From positions 1,300,262 to 1,364,261 of the forward strand of contig JACTVC010000011.1 in the NCBI GenBank assembly GCA_018417955.1: DNA of 64,000 nucleotides, read 5' to 3'. Under the pieces are notes generated by a model, which was not told the DNA's origin, did not search any database, and saw only the letters and a list, made by a program, of their open reading frames with translations. Made by a program: the position numbers and the translations under genes. This DNA is from Laccaria trichodermophora. Taxonomy: Eukaryota; Basidiomycota; Agaricomycetes; Agaricales; Hydnangiaceae. This document shows, one piece after another, positions 1-10,676 of this stretch (its first letter is position 1; each line of letters opens with the position of its first letter).

Positions 1-1985
1 GTTACCAGGCTTTCAGCACTCGGTGGGCTTGCACCTTCACCAATCACCGTGTACCTATTCGATCATAACCGTAAGAAGTCGAACAAAAGAAGGCCAAGAC
101 TGGACTCACGGAACGATGTGCCCCTCAAACACATACAACCCATAGTCAACCTTTCCATAATTCAACGCCTTCGATCCTTCCCCAACAGACTTGAACAACA
201 ACGGTCAAGATCCAACTGTGGGGCAACCCCAAGGATATCCAAAACAACTCGAGGAGTCGTCTTGTCATTCCTACTTCCGATGATATTGCCATGGCAAAAG
301 ATGAATATGACCTTCCTCTTAGAGTCGTCGTAGTTCAATGCAGCAAGCGAATCGATAGTCCGACTGGCTGAATCTGCGCCTTCAGTATAACAAGGCACTT
401 GACAGGTAACAAACTTGTCCTGCAACTCTGGCGGGCGCTTGCGGCCCAGCTGAAGAGCAGCCAAGACTAGAATAACCAACATCGAAAAACGTTCTCGTGT
501 ACGAATAGGTGGACTCACAGTTCAAAACGATAGACGTCATCAGAACAACCAAAGCAGCGATCAAAAAAGTGATTTTGGACTTGATACCTCGCCGTCTTCC
601 TGAAATCCACTTCTCCAGCCAAAAACGCGTTATTCAAGCACGCAATATGGAGTTGGTGGTTCGCAGCCGTCGTATAGTTCAACAGGACATTAAGAGGCTT
701 GGTGACTGTCGCCTGAACACGCTGACGAGGCTGGTATCAAGGAAAGGGTACGAGCCCGCGTTTTGGTTCGTATTACCGTCAGCTCGAAGAACTCTTTTCC
801 CATACTCCCATACCTTCAGCAAGACAATCAGAAAAAGAGAGAGGAAGGTTGTAAAAATACATACTTTGCATTATTCGTATCAGCAGCAATAACAGCAATC
901 ACTTTCTTCTCTCATACAAGCGATCCCTTCTTAAACGTCTTCATTTGGGGGAAGAACGTCTGCTTATACCATAGACAGCGCCATAGTCTGTGTCTGCAGA
1001 TGGCCCGAAACATGAATAGCAAGCGGCGTAAAATCCATAAAGTTCTTGGCGGTAATCGACATGGCATCGATTCGTATTACCCGTCACGGGCTGGGGACAC
1101 GCAAGGGCCAAAGGCGGGAAGACGTCAAATCCTGCCTTGCGAGCGTCTCCAACGTATCCGGATCATTGCTTGGTTGTTTGAGACAACACATTGGCACTAT
1201 GATCGCCATGAATAAAGTTGGGTCAATATCGTACACGGCGCCTTGCACTGAGACTCAATGATCCGTTGTTGCTTGATGTTGAGCCACCTCGTTCGAGGTC
1301 AGGCTTTATCGAAGTTGGAACAGAGCAGGCGGCCAAACTCGATGATGACGAAGTTGGCCACGGTGTTGGGGATGAAGATGAGCCAGAAGATGGTCATTTT
1401 TTCTCGCCATGGTGGTCGGATGTCAGGTCGCTTCATCCAGCAGATATACCAGAGTGTGAAGGTGGGATGAGCCACCAACGACGCGCACGGGTTGTAGGTA
1501 CTTCTTCGACGGCGTTCTGAGTCTCATTGACGATGATACAGGGCCGAGAGGAGACTTGAGGATGTTCTCTTCTTTCATGTGTTGACGCTAGCCCAGGTCC
1601 GGAGGGAGCTTGGAAACAAACGGGTCGGAAGAGTTCCGTAGGAGAGTGACGAACGCTGAGTCTCGCAAATCTTCAGCCTTCTCCACGAACTGCTTGACGT
1701 CATGCGACTGATTGATCCCAAACAACCTGATGCAGACGCAGACGCAACGGAATTATGAACACCAAACCGGGAATTGAGCTCTTCCAAAACATCATCATCG
1801 CGCTGTTCCCCGCTTTTGCCTACGACGAACAAGCCTTATTCAAGACACCCAACAGCCTCCGATGACTCGACTGCACGCCCCAACCACGGTATCTCGATGA
1901 CATACCACTGGGCGTACGAATGAAGCAGCTCATCGGTAAAGTTGATGCAAAACTCGTTGAACCCGTACGCAGATATGAGGTGTGT
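1..1985 (-). pseudogene. Chitin synthase with myosin-like motor, 3' part, decayed (runs off left edge)
   Basis: Read on the minus strand, pieces of a class V-type chitin synthase appear in the right order but in changing frames. From about 1985 come motor-domain stretches (GFNEFCINFTDELLHSY, then LEELNSRFGVH, FGINQSHDVKQFVEKAEDLR and FVTLLRNSSDPFVSKL to about 1600). Next are NETQNAVEEVPTTRARRWW (about 1530-1475), a membrane segment ending EFGRLLCSNFDKA (about 1300), PPLALACP (about 1120), CLNNAFLAGEVDF (about 640), the AALQLGRKRPPELQDKF and QVPCYTEG stretch (about 450-370), NIIGS, and [19 protein letters not shown] (about 190-140). Intact enzymes make cell-wall chitin from UDP-GlcNAc at the plasma membrane. 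At least five single-base indels or stops (near 1300, 1110, 560 and 200) break the frame, and the usual spacer between motor and synthase is much shortened. This is therefore a pseudogene. The catalytic QXXRW end would lie beyond the left edge. Confidence 0.85.
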
Positions 1986-3443
1986 GGCTCTCACGTGATG
2001 GTTGGGGGGCCGTTTGGAAAGGGTTCGTAAACAACCCTCAAAAAGTAACGAATGTGCCTTGAATTCCTCAACGTGGTGCCCCTTAGATCTGGAAGAGTTG
2101 ACAAGGTAGTCACGGAAGGATGCATCATAAAACCTGATGATGCCTGAGCTTGAATCCGGGACGTGGACGATCGAGTGTAGGTCATAGAAGAGCAAGGTAA
2201 GCTCCCTCGAGTCAAGGTCAAGAAGAGACGCGAGGAAATCAGGAGTGGGATCTTGATCGCCGTTGAGATAAAAAATGACCCCAAGGACAGGGAGAACTTT
2301 CTCCCTTTCCTCCGCCTTCTGTAAGATGAGGGAGTATAATTGGTCGAGAGGGGTGAAGGGGTTCGTTGTAAATTGGTTGGAGCCTGTTGATTGACACATG
2401 TCCGTGATGAGGTCCAGCTGGGAGGTTGGGACCTTCCGGCCAACGTCAATGAACTTGATTACGGTTGCAGCAAAGATAAATTGGCCTGATGACTTTTCGA
2501 CAAGAACAGCGATCACATCATTGGAGGCCAAGATTGTGGGAGAGTCATCGTGAAGGGGAATTGCGTGTGGCGCCGACGAAGAATATCAGAAAAGCTGCTT
2601 CTCAAGAAGATAGCGATATCTCTGTCGGGATCGTAGAAATTGTCGAGGACAATATGGTGGGTTATAGAAGTGAGATCGTGTTCAAAGGATTGGCAAATGG
2701 CGGGCTCAGGCCGGCTCGCGATCAAGAGGTATAACATAGGCAAAGACGCTCTCAGCTTCAGGAGAGCATCTCGAAAAGCATTGAGGATCAAAGCCTGGTT
2801 TGCTTCCCCATCGCATTCGTCGAGGCCGTCTATGACGAGTAGCATAGGCCAGTGAGCGCCACTTTGAGGATCGAGTGAAGCGTGAACGAGTGGTTGGATG
2901 ATGAGCCGCTCCAGCTGTACTTGAAGGCTTCGACCAAATATTGAAGGGTCGTAGTCGACCGCTTCTTCAATATACCGTCGTGCGGCTGGAATGGATCTCG
3001 TAAGCTGGCAGGCAATCGTCGAAACCAAGTGATTTTCTGTATTTCTCTTCGCAACTCCCAGAGCAAAGGAGAAACTTGCCGCAAGGCGATCTGAATCATC
3101 AAATTTCTGAGCTATTTGCTGTAGAATAGCAGATTTCCCCGACCCTGCTGGTGCGCTGAGCCAAAGAATCAAGGTATCCTTGGTCATGTCGGATATCCAA
3201 CTTGAAATGTCTTTTAAGACCGCTTTGCGCGTGCCTTCACGGCACTTGGGGGCATCGTAACGCTCTTTGGAGTTATGCATGGCCCCAATGGCGATGTTAT
3301 TCAAAAGGATCTGCAGTCCTAAACGCCGCACGGTGAGTGGCCAAGATCGCGGCCAAAAGAAATGGAGCAGGCAACTAACCTTGTGAATCTCCCTGTATAA
3401 AAGTACCTCCAGTCACGACAAAGTTTTTGGCACGGTGGATCAT
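1836..3443 (-). pseudogene. NACHT-domain STAND protein, frameshifted and fused to motor remnant
   Basis: The start is ATG at 3443. A short exon (MIHRAKNFVVTGGTFIQ) ends at 3380, and a 61-nt intron (GT 3379 to AG 3319) leads to the main exon from 3318, which opens with the family's GLQILLNNIA and HNSKERYDAPKC stretch. The NACHT NTPase follows: Walker A in LSAPAGSGKSAIL, Walker B in MLLVIDGLDECDG, and the LIASRPEPAI sensor-like strand. Near 2510-2525 the frame shifts by one base (WPP to ASNDV); the following ORF continues the NACHT C-terminal region (SSGQFIFAATVIKF, then FLASLLDLD). About residue 183 of that ORF the sequence becomes a chitin synthase motor stretch (LISAYGFNEFCINF) and stops at 1836. 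Such proteins are fungal STAND ATPases linked to self/non-self recognition. With the frameshift and no sensor repeats, it is probably inactive, unless the shift is an assembly error. Confidence 0.75.
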
Positions 3444-3494
3444 GGTATGAAACAGTCTAATTGGAAGGCAATCTCATGCCGGAAGGGTGATGGG

Positions 3495-3880
3495 AAATCG
3501 ACCTGTTGTTGGCGCCTTGCGAACTCTGGGCGGGCTTCAAACCCAAACACATGACCACCTCATCGCCATTCTCCAGCTTGGGAATCTTCAGTTTGCAGAT
3601 GGTAATGCGTCCGATGTATCAACGTACGTCTCCAACGCGCCTGTACTCGATCGGGTAGCTTGTTTGCTCAGCGTAGCACCTAAAGCCAAGTCGTCACCGA
3701 CAAGACAAGTTACGTGCGCAAAGAGCTCTACACTGCCATCTTCAACGCTCAGCAGAGCTCGGCACAGCGAGACCACTCCGCCCGAGACCTCTACGCCATC
3801 CTCTTCTAATTCGTCGTCGAAACAACCAATTACAGACTAGCGCCTACTCCCGCCTAGCTCGAAGGGCCCTCCCCTCTACC
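3495..3880 (+). pseudogene. Chitin synthase myosin-like motor fragment (upstream half, inverted)
   Basis: The plus strand encodes LRTLGxFKPKHMT, then HLIAILQLGNLQFADGNA, VSTYVSNAPVLDRVACLL, and in a shifted frame DKTSYVRKELYTAIFNAQQS, RDHSARDLYAILF, a TAA, and FVVETTNYRLAPTPA. These are consecutive blocks of the myosin-like motor domain of class V-type chitin synthases. In an intact protein they come directly before the LISAYGFNEFC block, which here lies on the opposite strand at 1985. The two pieces are therefore halves of one gene parted by an inversion. Frameshifts near 3555 and 3685 and the in-frame TAA near 3808 make it non-coding. Nothing in the motor nucleotide-binding P-loop region is present; that part would lie further upstream and is missing. 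Confidence 0.8.
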
Positions 3881-3949
3881 CTTATCTCTCACCACATTAA
3901 TCAGCGTTAACAACATCCTCGTCCACGGAATCTCAAGTCCCCAGAAATG

Positions 3950-4972
3950 GACGTAATCCATACTACACGTCCTTTTCCTCCCAATGCCATTCAAAGTCCT
4001 TGTGCGGTCGACCCAAATACCCGATGCAATGGCTGAAGAAGTGTTGAAGGCCAGCGCATTGTACCGAGAATGTCCTGTCACCTTGCAGGTGTCTGTTCCC
4101 GAGAGGCTTGCGTTATCGAACCCCAAGACTTCTTCATCAAAAAAGGGAAAGGGGAAAGTTGGAGAGGTATTGGAGATCCCGAATGATGGACGGCTGGGAG
4201 GTTGCTGGGAAGCTCGTTTGGGAGGACACCAGTACCGCTTCTTCACCTCCACTCTCTACGCAAAACGACTCTCCTCTCCATCTTAACAAGCAAATTATAC
4301 GCGCAAGCGCACCTTCACCTCCCTATCCTTTCCTGCCTCTTGTTATACCCATACCTCCTCCCCTTTGAACGCCTTGTCGTATGCACCCCCAACCCACGAC
4401 GTGCATACGCTGCACAGCTCCGCACACTGATCGGCGTCGTTTCTACGGAACTATTCAACCCTTTCCCGCATTGTCATCTAGGCATGGCGGTCTGGGAAAA
4501 GGGGCACGGAGGGGGTTTCATACCGCTCAAGGAGAGCGAGACGGTGGGTGAGATAAGTGTGGGTGACGATGAGTTTGGATCCGAGGTTGGGATGGAAAAC
4601 GAACCGACTGAGGTGCAGAAGGAGAAGAGGACGGGGGAAGTGGAACTCAGGGTCAGATTTGGAGAGTTGCTCGTTAGACGTCCTTTCCGCTGGCAGAAAT
4701 TCCAGGAATCTTGGAAACAGACAGAGAATTCACGTCCCTCTTCCCAGACAAACAGGGCATCATACTCCTCATGCGTCTCTCGGCCTCCATCAGTGTTGTT
4801 GGAGAGAATATAGGGTGGCGTTGTTTAATGAATGGTGTAGCTCGGATGTTGGGTTGTAGAAATAGGATTCCGCACGAAGGAATGCAAGTGGCCGGGTGGT
4901 GCGGGCCATGGTGGACCTGGGAAGGATGGTATGTGAAGCTTTTCGAGAGCGTATTAGCGTCATCGTGCTAGG
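3950..4972 (+). pseudogene. Unrecognised broken protein-coding gene
   Basis: Three consecutive plus-strand frames look coding and overlap as if from one gene. One (3984-4286) carries PFKVLVRSTQIPDAMAEEVL and a lysine-rich linker ending GEVLEIPNDGR. One (4202-4813) has a hydrophobic helix LPILSCLLLYPYLLPFERL, then RRAYAAQLRTLIGVVSTELF and an acidic stretch. One (4711-4971) has SASISVVGENIGWRCLMNGV and WCGPWWTWEGWYVKLFESVL. I do not recognise the family. The frame changes between blocks need either introns or frameshifts, and I found no convincing splice pairs, so I call it a pseudogene. Its 3' end (from about 4933) is inside the left arm of the inverted duplication and reappears at about 21475 on the minus strand. 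Confidence 0.4.
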
Positions 4973-5039
4973 CATCGTTAATAACGCCAGACAGGTCTGC
5001 AATAGGACATTTAGGCCAGACGGTGTCAAATTGTAGGAA

Positions 5040-5938
5040 AGAAATAATGACGATCAACATGAACTAACGGCCATATGCAAAGTGGGTTGCCGGGTGGGAG
5101 TCCGAAGATGGAATTGGAGCCAAAAAAAGTTGAATCCAATCCTATTTGTACCGTAAGCATTGAGTAAACTTCCCAATTCAAGATTTCAATTGTCGTACCA
5201 GTAGAAATCTGTGATTGGCGGTCTTGTACGCTTTAGAAGCATGGCGATCGTAAACGAAGTTAAGAGGGCCGGAACTGTCACAGAATTATAAGTATATTAG
5301 ACTAACGGGGGCATGCAGAAGAAGGGGGAGAGGGGAGTTTGGTTGCGGCACAGAAGGGAAAAGTGAGCTAAGGTAGAAAGGGGAGCAAATGTAATGGAAG
5401 GAGGAACTCACTCAGAGCTGATGCACTTGTGCAATGAAACCCATGTACTAACTCTTCGCGCCCCCTTTGAATCTCAATAGCTCCCTGCTCTCTCTGTATC
5501 AGTACTTGTTGATGAAAGTGGTCATCGGGTTTCGTTTTAATCACAGCGGGAGGTCGAGTAAGAATCTCCAGGCGATGTCGGCGGTAGCTCAACAACCCAC
5601 AGAGGAAACATTGGACGATTTGTCATGAAACCCCGCTCGACGAGGGGGTTTGCGGTGGGGTCTATGGGTACTTCGAGACGGAAGCCGGACCCCCATGGAA
5701 GCTGGCCGGACAAAAACAACATTGACTTGATTTTGCAAGTCGGAGGGCCTATAGGTGGGTCGCAGGGCATCTCTCCTGGCGAAACAAAAAGGGCGTGTTT
5801 GGTGGGTTGGACTTGTCGTCAACAGATGCAAATGTTTTTTCGCACAGCCAGACCCAAAACAAGAGGTTCCTTGTTGTCCTGTCGCTGGCCTTGCCGCCCT
5901 GCGCATCTTTCTCTTAACTTCCATCCTGTCGTGCAACA
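5040..5938 (+). promoter_or_regulatory. Duplicated upstream region of NACHT-ankyrin gene 1
   Basis: No convincing gene lies here. The segment is shared with 20548-21400 on the other arm, including a purine-rich stretch (near 5310-5345), and reading frames are broken differently in the two copies. This argues for a promoter plus 5' leader rather than a coding region. The ATG of the gene follows a CAACA context at 5939. CpG is at normal density here, in contrast to the gene body. Confidence 0.4.
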
Positions 5939-8900
5939 ATGTCTACCCCAACCAATCACCCTTTCCTCAAACCGTTTTCTAGTCTGAAGAAAGTGATCAA
6001 AAGATCACGCTCAAGGACGGCGCATCAATCGGCTGACGTCACTAGCCCCAGCTCTGACCCGCTTATCTTGATAACTCCGTCTTCGGCCATCCGTGCGGCG
6101 GACATAGCCATGCCAGTCACCAGTAAGATACTTTTTCAATCTTCTTGCCCCACAGCGAACATTGGTTGCTCATCAAATCAAATTTGTAGGTGATCCGGTT
6201 GAAGTCCCTGTGGAAGGAGTGGCTGAGTGCTCACAGCAAGTTTTACCTATCTCCGCTGGTCTGCATTAACCCCAAACCTCTATCATTTATTATTGTTAAC
6301 ACTGATATAGATTCCCTGGGTTCTTACCTGCCTACCTCTTGTCCAAATGCTGCTGTTCGGAATGTAGGCCTGGTGTCAGTGGGTACTGAAATGACTGTTG
6401 CCTGTGAGATGCCCCTCAATCTGTTTGCTATGAAGTTGATATTGACCTTCATCAATTCTAATTTCACAGTTGGTCAGGTTGAAGGCTCTGTGGAAGGGGC
6501 TGTTAATTTTTTGCAACACCCTTCTCCTATCTTGATTGGTTCATGCTTGCTTCAAATCTCTATATTCTGTTTCTGATGACTGTGTATAGATCCTCCAAGT
6601 TCTGACTTGCCTATCTCTCTACCCATTTCTTCTGCTCTGAATGCAGAAGTGATGCCTGCCAGTCAGTACTTTTATAAACATGGTTTGGGCTTGCTCAAAA
6701 TTGACAGACCATGCAGAGTTCTCAACAAACCTTCAAGCTGACATTATAAACAACATTTTGGCTCAAAATGTGAACACAGGCCCTAACTATGGTTTGTTGC
6801 ATTTGGAGTATCACATTTTAGTGCTTTCACTTATATGTCAATAGGTACCATCAATCAAGGTAAGTTGTAAGAGAAGCATCATTCATGTTAATGTATTTGT
6901 GATTGGTAGGTGTGGACCCAAATATTCAAATTACCCTTGAGACAATTAGGGATGAACAACTGGGTATTACTGCAGGTTCTCATTTCAAATGCATAATTGA
7001 CTTCATTTTCTTGTTACAGTGAAGGAGATTTATAAGTGGCTTTCCCCACCTAAAGAGTCTATTAACTACAATGCTGCATATGCAATTCTAAAGAGTCAAC
7101 CAGATGCCTGTCAATGGTTTCTCAATGGGAATATATTTTCTGAGTGGCTCAAACAGCCTGACTTTCTCTGGATTAAGGGAAAATGTATGTCTTCTGTCAA
7201 AATTTGTAAATTTATATGTGGCTGAAAGTCTATCCAGGTGGCTCTGGGAAAACCATTTTAAGGTTGAGAATTCCAATGTTTTTACGGAATTGAACTGATT
7301 TTTATTTTCACAGCTCAGCAATAATTTACAATATCCTTCACAGATTCAATTCTGCTACTGCATATTTCTTTTTTGATGGAAGAGACTCACAGAAGGATTT
7401 CCAGCTGCATGATAAACTGATGCGATCACTTATCTGGCAATTCTCTCTCAACTGTGAAGGTGGAGTGCCTAAAGTCTTAGTGAATCTGTATGCTTGCTGT
7501 GGCAATGGCCATCAAGAGCCAACTCTGGATGATCTGGAGAATACTCTTCAGAGAATTGTTGCTGGCTTCAGTTCAACATTCATTATTCTGGATGCTCTTG
7601 ATGAATGTACTGAAAGAGAAAAGCTTCTCAACTGGATTGAGACTATTATATTGAAGAACAATATAAATCTTGGGCTTCACTTGATAGTTACTAGTCGCCC
7701 AGAACAGGAGATTGAGGACAAGTTCAAGTTTTATCATTGTCTTGACTTGGCTGAGGAATCTGAGAATCATGATCTTGTAGCCTATGTTGTCTATCAGCTT
7801 CAGAATGACTCTGCCTTGCAAAAATGGAATTGTGACACTCAAGAGCAAATAAAGTTGACATTATTGAAACAAGCAGATGGAATGTATGTTTATTATCAAC
7901 ATTTAAATGACAGAATAATTATTAAATGCAATTTTAGGTTTCATTGGGTTGCATTGCAGTTAAATGAGCTGAAAAAGTGCCGGACCAAGACTGATCTAAA
8001 AAAGCAGCTAGCTGATCTACCTCAGGGTTTGGAAAAAACCTATGATCAAATCTTGTTGGGAATCACAGCAAAGGATCATGGTTATGCCAAAACCTTTTTA
8101 CAGTGGCTGTCTTTTGCTATTCGTCAACTGACACTGGAAGAGCTGGCTACAACTGTTGCTGTTGATCTTTCTGATGAAAATGGACCAGAGTATAAGTCTG
8201 ATAATGAACTTCAAGATATTAGTGATGTCTTGAAAATATGTTCCAGTCTTGTTGTAAAATCAGATGGTATGGTTTAGTATAATACCAGATTGAAATGAGC
8301 ACTGACCATTAAATAGGTTTCATCAAGCTTTCCCACTTTTCTGTCAAAGAATATCTCATATCTGACTATATTCAAAATCATGATGTGACCCACATCAGGA
8401 ACTTCAGCTTCAGTGAGGAGCTGTCACACTCTGTCATATCTCAAATCTGTCTTGCCTATCTTTTGCAATTCCACACATCTGAGCTACTTGATATAAATGT
8501 GGATGTGTCCTTTCCTCTTGCAAAGTATGCTGCACAACACTGGATTATACATTCACAGCCTGGTAGCAAAGCTAAATCTCAGTCATCTCCAGTATTTGCA
8601 TTGATGATGAAGCTTTTGACACACCAAAATACTGCTTTTGTGATCTGGGTACAACTTTGTGATATAGATGACTATGGTTCTTTGAATCTACAAAAACAGA
8701 GGGCTAAGATTGCAAAACCACTATATTATGCAATAATTGCTGGATTGACTGAAGCATCATGTGCTTTGCTAGAAATGGAAGCAGATGTAAATGCACAGGG
8801 AGGCAAATACAGAAATGCACTCCAGGCAGCATCATATAAAGGCCAGGAGGCAATTGCAAAGCTGTTAATGGATAAGGGGGCAGATGTAAATGCACAGGGA

Positions 8901-10676
8901 GGAGAATATGGAAATGCACTCCATGCAGCATCATATGGAGGCCATGAGGCAATTGCAAAGCTGCTGGTAGAAAAGGGGGCAAATTCAAATGCACAGGGAG
9001 GATACTATGGAAATGCACTCCAGGCAGCATCATGTATGGGTCATGAGGCTATTACAAAACTGCTAATAGACAAGGGAGCAGATGTAAATGCAGAGGGAGG
9101 TTATTATGGGAATGCACTTTATGCAGCATCATGTACAGACCATCCAGCAATTATAAAGCTGTTGATAGACAAGGGAGCAAATATATATGCAAAGGGAGGA
9201 GTATATGGAAATCCACTTCAAGCAGCATCATGTACAGGCCATAAGGCTGTTGCAAAACTGCTGATAGAAAAGGGGGCAGATGTGAATTCACAGGGAGGAT
9301 ACTATGGGAATGCTCTTCATGCAGCATCATGTACAGGCCATGAGGCCATTGTAAAGATGCTGATAGACATGGGGGCTGATGTGCATGCACAGGGAGGGTA
9401 CTATGGGAATGCACTCCAGGCAGCATCATGTAAAGGTTATGAGGCAATTGCAAAGCTGCTGATAGAGGAGGGTGCAGATGTAAATGCAGGGGGAGGATAC
9501 TATGGGAATGCACTTTATGCAGCATCATGTACAGACCATGTGGCGATTGCAAAGTTGTTGATAGACAAGGGGGCAGATATAAATAAACAGAATGGATTGT
9601 ATGGGAATCCACTCCAAGCAGCATCACATCAAGGCTATGAGACAATTGCAAAGCTGTTGATAGAGAAGGGGGCAGATGTAAATGCACAAGGTGGATACCA
9701 TGGACATGCACTCCAGGCAGCATCATGTAGAGGTTATGAGGCCATTGTAAGGCTGCTGGTAGACAATAGGGCAGATGTAAATGCACAGGGAGGAGTACAT
9801 GGAAATGCACTTCATGTAGCATCACGTAAAGGTCATGAGGCCATTGCAAAGCTGCTCATAGAAAAGGGGGCAGATATAAATCCAAAGGGAGGATGCCATA
9901 GAAATGCACTTTATGCAGCATCATGGTTAGGCCATGAGGCATTCACAAAGCTGCTGATAGACAAGGGGGCAGATGTGAATGCACAGAGAGGATACTATGG
10001 GAATGCACTTTATGCAGCATCATGCACAGGCCATGTGGCAATTGCAAAGCTGTTAATAGAGAAGGGGGCAGATATAAATGCAGAAGGAGGATACTATGGG
10101 AATGCACTTCATGCAGCATCATATACAGGCCATGAGGCCATTGCAAAGCTGCTGATAGACATGGGAGCAGATATAAATGCACAGGGGGTATATGGCCACA
10201 CACTTTATGCAGCATCATGGACTGGCCATGACACCATTGTAAAGCTACTGATACACAAGGGGGCAGATGTAAATTCACAAAGAGGATACTATGGGAATGC
10301 ACTCCAGGCAGCATCATATACAGGTCATGAGACCATTGCAAAACTTCTGATAGAGAACAATGCAGATGTAACTGCACAGGGAGGAGTATATGGAAATGCA
10401 CTCCAGACAGCATCATACAGAGGTTATGAGGCAATTGTAAAGTTGTTGATAGAAAATGCTGCAGATGTAAATGCACAGGGAGGATACTATGGGAATGCAC
10501 TCCAGGCAGCATCATGTACAGGACATGAGGCCATTGTAAAGCTGCTGATAGGCAAGGGAGCAGATGTAAATGCACAGGGAGGATACTATGGGAATGCACT
10601 TCATGCAGCATCATGTACAGATCATGCAGAAATTGCACAGTTGTTGATAGACAAGGGGGAAGATATGTATGCATAG
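5939..10676 (+). CDS. NACHT-ankyrin repeat STAND protein (gene 1)
   Basis: The start is ATG 5939 (MSTPTNHPFLKPFSSLKKVI). A basic, serine-rich N-terminus is followed by several small exons; splice pairs seen include the one ending just before GTGATCC at 6190, and those around 6790-7020. The pre-NACHT exon reads CQWFLNGNIFSEWLKQPDF and ends WIKGK. After an intron comes CGSGKTIL (Walker A, about 7240), then SLIWQFSL, FIILDALDEC (Walker B, about 7590) and VTSRPEQE (about 7690). Introns at 7884-7937 and 8267-8316 are each supported by the paralogue. From about 8770 there are 19 ankyrin repeats of 33 residues with consensus GADVNAQGGYYGNALQAAS, ending GEDMYA. Such proteins couple a STAND ATPase to a repeat sensor, often in fungal incompatibility or defence. 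The N-terminal effector domain is not recognised. The ORF from 8385 to the stop is unbroken, so the gene may be functional. CpG is almost absent from the ankyrin part. Confidence 0.8.

Larger units (their letters stand above)
4933..10676 (+). repeat. Inverted duplication, left arm
   Basis: This stretch is matched, base for base with many substitutions, by the reverse complement of about 16305-21475. Anchors include the block at 4933-5035 (against 21475-21380), the CATATGCAAAGTGG block near 5076 (against 21320), the CTGTCACAGAATTAT block near 5275 (against 21115), the start codon context at 5939 (against 20547), and all exons and introns of the NACHT-ankyrin gene. Similarity stops in the last ankyrin repeats. 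The arm therefore carries a whole gene with about 1 kb of upstream DNA. The unique centre between the arms is about 5.6 kb. Confidence 0.85.

Noticed and set aside
1..1985. Explaining the chitin synthase frameshifts as sequencing errors only
   Set aside because: Indels are frequent within 2 kb, a large spacer is deleted and the gene is split by an inversion, while nearby genes of similar length are intact; a true pseudogene fits better.
3984..4060. Faint resemblance of PFKVLVRSTQIPDAMAEEVL to the start of dynein light chain
   Set aside because: The following sequence lacks the rest of the dynein light chain fold signature, so the similarity is judged accidental.
3854..4252. Minus-strand 132-codon ORF overlapping the unknown broken gene
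   Set aside because: No family resemblance; the plus-strand frames are longer and continue into a hydrophobic helix and a conserved-looking Trp-rich segment.
8704..10674. Long antisense ORFs on the minus strand across the ankyrin repeats of gene 1 (for example 9151-9849 and 9943-10674)
   Set aside because: They mirror the 99-base ankyrin repeat period and arise from the biased sense codons; their translations are repetitive and resemble no family.
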